Positions 17,748-24,384 of a stretch of 64,000 bases of DNA are shown in pieces (the first letter of the stretch is position 1; each line of letters opens with the position of its first letter). Made by a program: the position numbers and the translations under genes. The stretch covers positions 310,001-374,000 of the forward strand of contig JBFNFA010000002.1 of NCBI GenBank assembly GCA_040797845.1, written 5' to 3'. Origin of the DNA: Clostridium_AW sp040797845. GTDB taxonomy: Bacteria; Bacillota; Clostridia; Clostridiales; Clostridiaceae. The notes beneath the pieces were generated by a model, which was not told the origin of the DNA, did no database searches, and was given only the letters and a program-made list of their open reading frames with translations.

Positions 17748-17937
17748 TACGTATCCCATCTAGGTTTATCCTTTGGATTTCTCCTGTTCCCTTGTATGCT
17801 TAACCGCAATCTCCGCAAAATATTAAACCTGTCAAAAGTATGTTTCCTTTGCTTTATTAGCTCCAGGGGCTTTTTTCCTTGCTAACATCATTTCTCTTGC
17901 CTTTTAAAATATATCTTTGAAATTTTGCACATCACTC
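17748..17937 (-). pseudogene. decayed serine-recombinase fragment (zinc-ribbon region)
   Basis: Reading the minus strand with two in-frame stops and a frameshift gives KAREMMLARKKAPGANKAKE, then TGLIFCGDCG, then GNRRNPKDKPRWDT. This is the recombinase zinc-beta-ribbon of large serine recombinases (LLTGLIFCGDCG-AYKG-RRNPKGKPRWDTYRC pattern). The catalytic N-terminal domain is absent and the frame stops where the second Cys pair would follow. It is a relic of an integrated element near the tmRNA gene. Confidence 0.7.
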
Positions 17938-18009
17938 ATCTCCTTTAAATAATCATAAATATTTATGATTATTCACATACTATAAACAAAAATTATAGGA
18001 ATGATATAC

Positions 18010-18429
18010 ATGAATAAACTAACTGCTGAACAATCAGCTTATATTGCGGGAATTATTGATGGTGAAGGTAGTATTATGCTATTAAAATTCCATAGTAACC
18101 AACTGCCATCACCTTGCCTATCAATAAGCTCAACAAGCTTAGATCTACTTAATTGGATAAAGAATACTCTAAATTGTGGAATTATAAAGCTTAAAAAGAA
18201 TTATAACTCTAACTTACACAAAGACTCCTACACTTACACTTTAAAGTATAATGACGTTATAGAATTATTAGAACAAATATATCCTTATTTAATTTTAGAA
18301 AAAAAAATACAAAGGGCTAAATTAATTGTTAATGAATATAAAAAAGTAACTCCTAGAAATGGCAGATATTCTAAGGAAATGTTAAAAGCTAAGAATGATT
18401 TTTACGAGAGATTTATAAATATAAGGTAA
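18010..18429 (+). CDS. single-motif LAGLIDADG homing endonuclease, free-standing
   Basis: 139 residues. The ATG at 18010 has AGGA at 9 nt; the in-frame ATG at 18001 touches that AGGA and is unlikely. The LAGLIDADG helix is AYIAGIIDGEGSIML (~10-24) with the acidic metal residue at the end (DGEG), followed by the beta-saddle segment CLSISSTSLDLLNWIKNTLNCG. One motif only implies a homodimer and a near-palindromic target. The gene ends at the shared hairpin 36 bp from the 3' end of tmRNA, in convergent orientation, so it lies outside the group I intron that splits tmRNA. It may cut the intronless tmRNA T-loop sequence. Confidence 0.85.
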   Translation: MNKLTAEQSAYIAGIIDGEGSIMLLKFHSNQLPSPCLSISSTSLDLLNWIKNTLNCGIIKLKKNYNSNLHKDSYTYTLKYNDVIELLEQIYPYLILEKKIQRAKLIVNEYKKVTPRNGRYSKEMLKAKNDFYERFINIR

Positions 18430-18463
18430 AAGCCGTATGTAATTTTTTACATACGGCTTTTTT
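18428..18463. terminator. bidirectional terminator of tmRNA and the LAGLIDADG gene
   Basis: AAAGCCGTATGTAA pairs perfectly with TTACATACGGCTTT around a tiny loop and has T or A tracts on both sides. The stop codon of the endonuclease gene lies at its left foot and the tmRNA CCA end two bases past its right foot. Confidence 0.85.
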
Positions 18464-18464
18464 C

Positions 18465-19081
18465 TGGTGGAGGCGAGGGGACACATTATTCCATTGTTTC
18501 CAAATGGTGCTGACTATATCTTAGACTTGAATATCAAGCCTCCTGGCGTATTATAGAAGTCATATTATAGTTTTAATACTTCTATCCTAGTACTCCATAT
18601 CTTTAGATTTAGGAGCCTATGAGTCGATACATGGCTGTTGAGTTTCCTCACATACCACTCGGCATTGCCGTCGTCATAACACGTTACGGTTTCACCGATA
18701 AAGCCAGATTTTCACTTATGAATCACTTCATAAGGCGACTCTATTGAATCGAACCCCTGTCCGAAAGTAGCAACTCCTGAGCATCTCCGAGTGCAGTCCT
18801 TATTTTAACATTCCCTCTACCAAACACCTAAGGACAGGTTTTTGGTTTCAGTAGCTTCATAAATTCCGTTCCTAGGTCAAAGCTTTCCTAGGCTCGTTTC
18901 CCCACTGTCGACGCCAGACCCTAAGTCGTGGGACTCTTAGGCTGACGAGCTGCTAACTAGGCAGCTAATGCAAAATTATCGTTTGCGTTTAATTTAAATC
19001 CCAGTTTTTTAACGCGGGCCCAGGACCCCTCGACTCGCTTCTCAGGAGCAACTTACCCCCGTCGAAACCATGTACGCCCCC
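18465..19081 (-). ncRNA. ssrA: tmRNA gene interrupted by a group I intron
   Basis: Transfer-messenger RNA that frees stalled ribosomes and tags their products. The 5' end GGGGGCG pairs with CGCCTCC before the encoded ACCA, forming a 7-bp acceptor stem. The tag frame (18957-18986) reads ANDNFALAA and stop, with GCA as resume codon. Exon 1 is 18748-19081 and exon 2 is 18465-18481; joined they give 351 nt, normal for clostridia, and a perfect T arm with loop UUCGAUU. smpB, its protein partner, lies upstream on the same strand. A leader hairpin (AACTTCA/TGAAGTT, 19096-19120) precedes the 5' end, consistent with processing from a longer precursor. Confidence 0.95.
18482..18747 (-). ncRNA. group I intron in the T loop of tmRNA
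   Basis: 266-nt intron without an ORF. P1 forms between exon CGAU, intron UC and the internal guide GAGUCG (18741-18736): six pairs closed by a U.G wobble (U18748 with G18739) exactly at the 5' splice site. The intron ends in the required G (18482). P7 is legible: GACU-C-AU (18619-18625) with a bulged C pairs with AUAGUC (18512-18517) inside the classic AAGAUAUAGUC element. The splice falls between T-loop positions 59 and 60, so unspliced RNA cannot be a proper tmRNA. The subgroup was not determined. Confidence 0.93.
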
Positions 19082-19155
19082 ATGTTAATGAGGTAAACTT
19101 CAAATTTTTAAAATGAAGTTTTTAAACGCATAATTAGCATTTCATGTTAACTTTT

Positions 19156-19184
19156 ATATTAAATTTGCATTGTCTTGATGACAA
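19156..19184 (-). promoter_or_regulatory. likely ssrA promoter
   Basis: Minus-strand TTGTCA (19179-19184) and TAATAT (19156-19161) with a 17-nt spacer, about 70 nt before the mature 5' end of tmRNA. This lets ssrA be made independently of smpB. Confidence 0.5.
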
Positions 19185-19251
19185 TACTATAATATATCAA
19201 TTTTAAATATTTATCAATAGTAATTATTAGTTTACTTGTTAGGCTTAATCT

Positions 19252-19722
19252 TTAATACCTACTTCTTTCCTTTAGCTGTCTTTCAATGTCACGTTTAGCT
19301 GCTTTTTCTAGCATGTCGTCTCTCTTATCGTATAATTTCTTACCTTTAGCTACTGCTAAACTAACTTTTACCCTTCCATTCTTAAGATACAATGATAAAG
19401 GAATTAGGGTATACCCCTGTTGGGCTGTAAAACCAGTTAGCTTAAATATTTCACTCTTGTGAAGAAGTAATCTTCTTTCTCTTAAAGGATCCTTATTAAA
19501 TATGTTTCCTTGTTCATAAGGACTTACATGCATATTACATACAAATATTTCCCCATTTTTTATATCTGCATAACTATCCTTTAAGTTAGCTTTACCTGCT
19601 CTAATAGACTTTACTTCTGTTCCAACCAATTCTATGCCAGCCTCATAAACTTCTTCTATGAAGTAGTCATGTCTTGCTTTTCTATTTTCAGCTAAAGTTT
19701 TATTTTTAGAATCCTTCCCCAT
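19252..19722 (-). CDS. smpB: SsrA-binding protein SmpB
   Basis: 156 residues from the ATG at 19722 (AGGTG box); the reading from 19797 adds a hydrophobic stretch not found in SmpB. Conserved segments: NRKARHDYFIEEVYEAGIEL, GTEVKSIRAGKANLKDSY, and the basic C-terminal tail GKKLYDKRDDMLEKAAKRDIERQLKER that enters the mRNA channel. It binds the tRNA-like part of tmRNA, including the T arm that carries the intron in the gene. ssrA lies 170 bp downstream. The usual upstream neighbour rnr is 9 kb away here. Confidence 0.97.
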   Translation of the reverse strand: MGKDSKNKTLAENRKARHDYFIEEVYEAGIELVGTEVKSIRAGKANLKDSYADIKNGEIFVCNMHVSPYEQGNIFNKDPLRERRLLLHKSEIFKLTGFTAQQGYTLIPLSLYLKNGRVKVSLAVAKGKKLYDKRDDMLEKAAKRDIERQLKERSRY

Positions 19723-19808
19723 AGAAACACCTACTTTATTATATAATTGGTAGTATTTTATTATAACATATAATACTATAACATTCAAATAGAACAAACA
19801 ACTCTTAA

Positions 19809-21314
19809 TTACTTGTAGTATTCAATAATAGTTTCTTTATCTATTTTATAGCACTGTCTCATAAAATAAGGCATATCATTCCAATTGCCTACATTATAGC
19901 CATATTCAGTTACTGGAGTCTTTTTAAGTTTTAATATACTTTTATCTGCACTCTTATGATATTCCTCAATTGCATTCAAATTAAACTCTTGGACATATGA
20001 TGCAGCCTTGTATCCATTATAAGTAGTTAATGAAACCTTTAAAGCTAAAATTAGAAATATTGATACAATGCTTATTTTAAGAAGCTTATTACATTTGCTA
20101 GAAAAAAATTTTACGCATGAATAGACAATAAATATGCTCATAAGTAATAGTGAAGGAAACATAACTTTATATGTTCCTGCAAATCTAGGGTCTGCAACTA
20201 TAAGCATTACTTGTGCGCCAATAGCATTGATGCAACAAAATAGCAAAAATGGATAGTCATCTTTTAATAAGATTAATACAGAAACATATAGAAGGCTTAT
20301 TAGATACACTAATGTAAAAGTTATAAACCAAAAACGTAATACTGCGTCACTTCCTGAACTGAAAACAGCTTCTATACCATATTTTCTATATAATATGACA
20401 TAAACATAACCTATAGTCCACAATGATAATATAAACATCATAACATTATTAATATATTTATTGCTATTAGAAGAGTAATAGTATAGGGAAAATATACAAC
20501 ATGCACATAATATAATCACATAAATAGCAACTGGAATAGAAAAAATATTAGTTTTTAATAAGTTGATGATTGTCATATTTAAATTCATCTCATTGCCAAC
20601 ATTTTTCTCAAAAATCATTCTTTTCATTGAGCCGTAAGTTACAAAAGCATAACCAATAAAAACGGCACAATAATATGAAATAATACCTTTTTGAATTTTA
20701 TTCTTCTTAAAAATTTTAAAGTATAATGAAATAAGTACTGTAAAGCCTATTGCAATCATGCCTGCCTGTTGCGTTGATGAACCTGCCAAAAAAGCAAGTA
20801 ATAAAATCCACCATCTGCTTTTATAATTATGAATGTTTGCTCTATAATCCTCATAAAGCAAATGTGCATAAAGTATTACAATTGCAATGGGATAAAGGTA
20901 ATTTAATGAGCATGCAGCATAATAAATAGTGGTATGGGTTATTTCAATAGGTAATAAAAGAAAAAATATACTTGCACAACAAGTTGCAATTAAAAAATTC
21001 TTATTCTTAGTCTCTCTGCCTATACCAACCCTTGCTATTAATAATGCAGTAAGCATGATTACAATAGGATTAACTATTCTAAATAAATATATATTGTACC
21101 TTAAAATCCCAAATAACAGTACATGAACCCAAACTCGTCCGTTGATATTTAACTGGCTTAACGCAAACTCTGGTAAGTAACTTAATCCCCTAGAGGCATC
21201 TCGGCCATAATATAAATCATCTCCATAAAGAAATATATATTGATGAATTACTAACATTATTAATAAAAGTAAAATCAATGGTACATATTTTTTCCACTTA
21301 GTTATATATGTCAT
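19809..21314 (-). CDS. multi-pass membrane protein, DUF6056-like
   Basis: 501 residues with about 11-12 hydrophobic segments and an early outside loop FLYGDDLYYGRDASRG, typical of DUF6056 proteins, which sit beside flippase and glycosyltransferase genes in surface-glycan loci. It resembles GT-C-fold glycosyltransferases in layout (acidic DD in the first loop). It is divergent from a GtrB/GtrA-type pair, so it may be the enzyme that transfers the lipid-linked sugar outside the membrane. The start has AGGAGG at about 9 nt. Confidence 0.7.
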   Translation of the reverse strand: MTYITKWKKYVPLILLLLIMLVIHQYIFLYGDDLYYGRDASRGLSYLPEFALSQLNINGRVWVHVLLFGILRYNIYLFRIVNPIVIMLTALLIARVGIGRETKNKNFLIATCCASIFFLLLPIEITHTTIYYAACSLNYLYPIAIVILYAHLLYEDYRANIHNYKSRWWILLLAFLAGSSTQQAGMIAIGFTVLISLYFKIFKKNKIQKGIISYYCAVFIGYAFVTYGSMKRMIFEKNVGNEMNLNMTIINLLKTNIFSIPVAIYVIILCACCIFSLYYYSSNSNKYINNVMMFILSLWTIGYVYVILYRKYGIEAVFSSGSDAVLRFWFITFTLVYLISLLYVSVLILLKDDYPFLLFCCINAIGAQVMLIVADPRFAGTYKVMFPSLLLMSIFIVYSCVKFFSSKCNKLLKISIVSIFLILALKVSLTTYNGYKAASYVQEFNLNAIEEYHKSADKSILKLKKTPVTEYGYNVGNWNDMPYFMRQCYKIDKETIIEYYK

Positions 21315-21471
21315 TAGTAAATTCCTCCTAACAGCTAAATATTTTATTCTATTTCGCTCTACTTAGTATAATTTCAAATCATCTAATTTTTATCCCCCTG
21401 AATATGTCATCCCTTTATTGTGAATAATACAGATGATTTCATTTATTTGCATTATAGCAAGGAGGATTACT

Positions 21472-22404
21472 GTGATTTCAATAATTATGCCTGTATATAA
21501 TGAGGGAGAGAAGATATACTCTAATGTAGTAAAAATAATGTCTATTTTATTAGACCATGAAATAGAACACCAATTTCTCCTAGTCAACGATGGCTCCTCT
21601 GATAATTCTTGGCAAGAACTGCAGCGATTATACAATAATTATAATAATATATCAATTATTGAGTTAAGTCGTAATTTTGGGAAAGAAGCTGCTTTGTGTG
21701 CAGCGCTAGAAAACGTATCAGGTGACGCTTGTGTTATAATTGATTCTGATTTGCAGCATCCTCCAGAATTAATTCCTGAAATGATACGCCTTTGGAGTGA
21801 AGAGGGATTTGATGTTGTTGAAGGGGTAAAGGAAAGTAGAGGTAAAGAATCTTTATTAGGTAAAATTGCCGCTTTAACATTCTACAGATTATTTTATAAA
21901 ACCTCTGGAATAAATCTTAATAGTGCATCTGATTTTAAATTATTAGATCGAAAAGTTATAGATGCATGGAAATCTATGAATGAGTCAATAACATTTTTTC
22001 GAGGTATGTCAGCATGGGTAGGCTATAAGCGCATTCAAATCCCATTTGAAGTTCAAGAAAGAACCTATGGAACATCAAAATGGTCATTCTCAAGCCTAAC
22101 AAAATTAGCTGTTCAATCCATTACTTCATATACATCAGCACCACTTTACATGGTTGCATGGCTAGGTGTAATTATGTTATTTGTTGATTTCATTCTATTT
22201 ATACAAACATTATTTATGAAATTTGCTGGCAAAGCTCTAACAGGATTTACTACTGTTATAATTTTAATATTAGGGATCGGTAGTTGCATCATGATAAGCC
22301 TAGGCATCATTGGTATTTACATATCAAAAATTTATGATGAAGTTAAAAGAAGACCCAGATATTTAATTTCTAGTAAAAAAGGAAAAGGATTTTTAGATGA
22401 TTAA
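21472..22404 (+). CDS. GtrB/DPM1-type family 2 glycosyltransferase
   Basis: 310 residues from a GTG with AGGAGG at 6 nt. The GT2 domain carries MPVYNEGEKIY, FLLVNDGSSDNSW, SRNFGKEAALCAALE and the DSDLQHPPELIPEMI metal site. Two C-terminal membrane helices (~228-250 and ~262-290) anchor it. Such enzymes load a sugar onto undecaprenyl phosphate. It overlaps the GtrA-like gene by 8 bp. Confidence 0.92.
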   Translation: MISIIMPVYNEGEKIYSNVVKIMSILLDHEIEHQFLLVNDGSSDNSWQELQRLYNNYNNISIIELSRNFGKEAALCAALENVSGDACVIIDSDLQHPPELIPEMIRLWSEEGFDVVEGVKESRGKESLLGKIAALTFYRLFYKTSGINLNSASDFKLLDRKVIDAWKSMNESITFFRGMSAWVGYKRIQIPFEVQERTYGTSKWSFSSLTKLAVQSITSYTSAPLYMVAWLGVIMLFVDFILFIQTLFMKFAGKALTGFTTVIILILGIGSCIMISLGIIGIYISKIYDEVKRRPRYLISSKKGKGFLDD

Positions 22405-22801
22405 TAATATTAAAAAATTAATTAAGAATAGAGAAGCACAAAAACAGTTTATAAAATATTTACTCATTGGTGGATCTACTGCTATTTTTGAGCTTATACT
22501 ATATGCTTTTTTAAGAAAAGTGATTCATTTTGACCTTGCTCTATCTAATGTTACTGCAGTTGCTATTGCAACACTACTTAATTTCATATTAAATAAGGGG
22601 GTAGCATTTAAGGGATCTTCAAATTTTCTTCGCAGTTTAATATTATACATTATTTTATTTTGCTTAAATACAATTTTCAGCACCTATGCAATCGCCATTA
22701 TGGTTCAGTATGGAGTTCTTGATATACTTGCAAAGCTTATTACTATGGCACTGATAACTATGTGGAATTTTATACTTTATCGAAAGGTAATCTTTAAATA
22801 A
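22397..22801 (+). CDS. GtrA-family membrane protein
   Basis: 134 residues with four membrane helices: KQFIKYLLIGGSTAIFELILYAFL, then NVTAVAIATLLNFILNKG, and two more to the end (LITMWNFILYRKVIF). GtrA proteins are thought to flip the polyprenyl-phosphate sugar made by the partner GT2 enzyme, encoded directly upstream with overlap. Together with the divergent DUF6056-like protein this makes a three-part Gtr-style glycosylation set. Confidence 0.92.
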   Translation: MINNIKKLIKNREAQKQFIKYLLIGGSTAIFELILYAFLRKVIHFDLALSNVTAVAIATLLNFILNKGVAFKGSSNFLRSLILYIILFCLNTIFSTYAIAIMVQYGVLDILAKLITMALITMWNFILYRKVIFK

Positions 22802-22829
22802 ATAGAATTTATCTAGTATTCACTAACAA

Positions 22830-22875
22830 GAGGCTGTCTCAAAATAGAAATTAATTTCTACTCCGAGACAGCCTC
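22830..22875. terminator. terminator-like hairpin GAGGCTGTCTC / GAGACAGCCTC
   Basis: Perfect 11-bp arms around a loop that contains AGAAATTAATTTCT. It lies between convergent gtrA and DUF5692 genes. Confidence 0.65.
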
Positions 22876-22951
22876 AACAATATATTTAAATATTTAGTAT
22901 GCTTTTAATCTTTAATAACAAATTACTTATTTAACATGAATAGATTTCACT

Positions 22952-23938
22952 TTATGACATCATTTTAATTTCTTTGAATTTATCAAGGTCAATGTATATT
23001 TCACCTGTATATGGCTTTCTCTTTGTTTTCTTCATTTTATATATCATATAAATGAAGACCGCTACATTAACTGCAAGGGCTAAAGCAGCTAAAACTGTGT
23101 AAATTGCGGGATTATAGGTGGATTTAACCACGAATCTTCCTGTGTCTTGAAAACTAGGAAAAGTCTGGGCAAACATGCACCATATAGCTAAAGTTTGGGC
23201 TCTATGTTGAAGCCAAGCTCCTTTTCCAATAGTAAAAGCACAAAGGGTTGGTGCAATTAATAATGCTAAGCCTGCATACCATGAATGAGTTGGTATGCAG
23301 TTGTAGGTGTATACAAAATTCCATAAATCATATGCAATAATCCAGAACCAAAGCATATCTGGCCATAGCATATCCCTACTCTTATCTTTTTTAGTTTCCT
23401 TTCTAATAACTATTCCAAGCCATCCCGTTATAGTGATAATGCTCAATATGCCAGCAGCTGCATTCATATAGTTCCATATTCCTCCCATTACACCCACTAC
23501 TTCTCCTTCGATAGGCCCTGAGTTTTGCATCCAATATAAATATCCAACTTCAATATCCCTTGCAACTGCCTCTAAAATATTAATAGCAAGAATCAATGGT
23601 GGAAAACACAAAGCGATTTTATTATCAGCTAGTCTCCAAATAACCTCTCCAGTTTTTTTATCCTTTTTCTCAATATGACGTATGCACCAAAATCCAATAC
23701 AACCTGCCGTTGCAGAATAAACCTTGGCCAAATGAAACCAATCTGTATAAGTCACATCTTTTAAAGCAGTAAACCAAATAACTGTCAAAATAATTGGTAA
23801 GATTACAAAGCTAAAGAATCCTGCCCATTTCTGCCTTCTAGAAAACTCATTGAATAAAAACAAGGATATAAGCACAATAAACCACATTCCCCAAGCAGTA
23901 ATCATTGTTGCTCCTTCAGCATAATTAAATTGAAACAT
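22952..23938 (-). CDS. integral membrane protein, DUF5692-like
   Basis: 328 residues with about nine membrane segments and conserved Trp/His-rich loops (TYTDWFHLAKVYSATAGC, LWNFVYTYNCIPTHSWYAGL, GAWLQHRAQTLAIWCMFAQTF). I place it in the DUF5692 family, whose function is unknown. It is the last gene of the hypB - oxidoreductase - hypA operon, 50 bp after hypA, with a strong GGGGGAG ribosome site. Co-transcription suggests a link to nickel or to the electron transfer of the large oxidoreductase; this is inference. Confidence 0.7.
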   Translation of the reverse strand: MFQFNYAEGATMITAWGMWFIVLISLFLFNEFSRRQKWAGFFSFVILPIILTVIWFTALKDVTYTDWFHLAKVYSATAGCIGFWCIRHIEKKDKKTGEVIWRLADNKIALCFPPLILAINILEAVARDIEVGYLYWMQNSGPIEGEVVGVMGGIWNYMNAAAGILSIITITGWLGIVIRKETKKDKSRDMLWPDMLWFWIIAYDLWNFVYTYNCIPTHSWYAGLALLIAPTLCAFTIGKGAWLQHRAQTLAIWCMFAQTFPSFQDTGRFVVKSTYNPAIYTVLAALALAVNVAVFIYMIYKMKKTKRKPYTGEIYIDLDKFKEIKMMS

Positions 23939-23988
23939 TTTTTCTCCCCCTTACCCTTTTAAAGCTTTACAATTTTTAAGCTCTTATT

Positions 23989-24330
23989 TCAGTAAGCAAC
24001 TATTTCCTTAATTAAAAACTCTTTTCCACTTAACAATTCCCAGTGTTTGCTTTTACAATAAGGGCATTCTTTTTTATTTTGAAGAAGGTTATAAACCTTA
24101 TTGCAGCTTTTACACATGGCATTTCCCGGAAGTATTTCTATTGTAAGTTTTGTATCTTTAAGCATGGTGCCACTAACTGCAGCTGGATAGCAGTTCTCTA
24201 CATACTTTGGAATCATGGAAGAAAGTTCTCCAATTTGTAAAACAACGGTATCAATTTTTGTTAGGTTATTTCTTGTAGCAAAGTTTTCTACCACCTTCGC
24301 CACTTCAATTACCACTCCAAGTTCATGCAA
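23989..24330 (-). CDS. hypA: nickel metallochaperone HypA
   Basis: 113 residues. It begins MHEL, with the N-terminal Met-His-Glu nickel site, and has the zinc site CKSCNKVYNL...CPYCKSKHW (two CxxC pairs). HypA hands nickel to hydrogenase precursors (or urease in some bacteria) together with the GTPase HypB. No hydrogenase structural gene, hypC, D, E or F is in the window. It lies 54 bp downstream of the large oxidoreductase and before the DUF5692-like gene, in one apparent operon. Confidence 0.95.
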   Translation of the reverse strand: MHELGVVIEVAKVVENFATRNNLTKIDTVVLQIGELSSMIPKYVENCYPAAVSGTMLKDTKLTIEILPGNAMCKSCNKVYNLLQNKKECPYCKSKHWELLSGKEFLIKEIVAY

Positions 24331-24384
24331 AGTAACGCACCTCCAATAATATAGCTAAAAATATGAAACTTTTCTTTTCTTGGT

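Noticed and set aside
18482..18747. An endonuclease ORF inside the tmRNA intron
   Set aside because: The intron is only 266 nt and has no open frame of useful length; the endonuclease gene is outside it.
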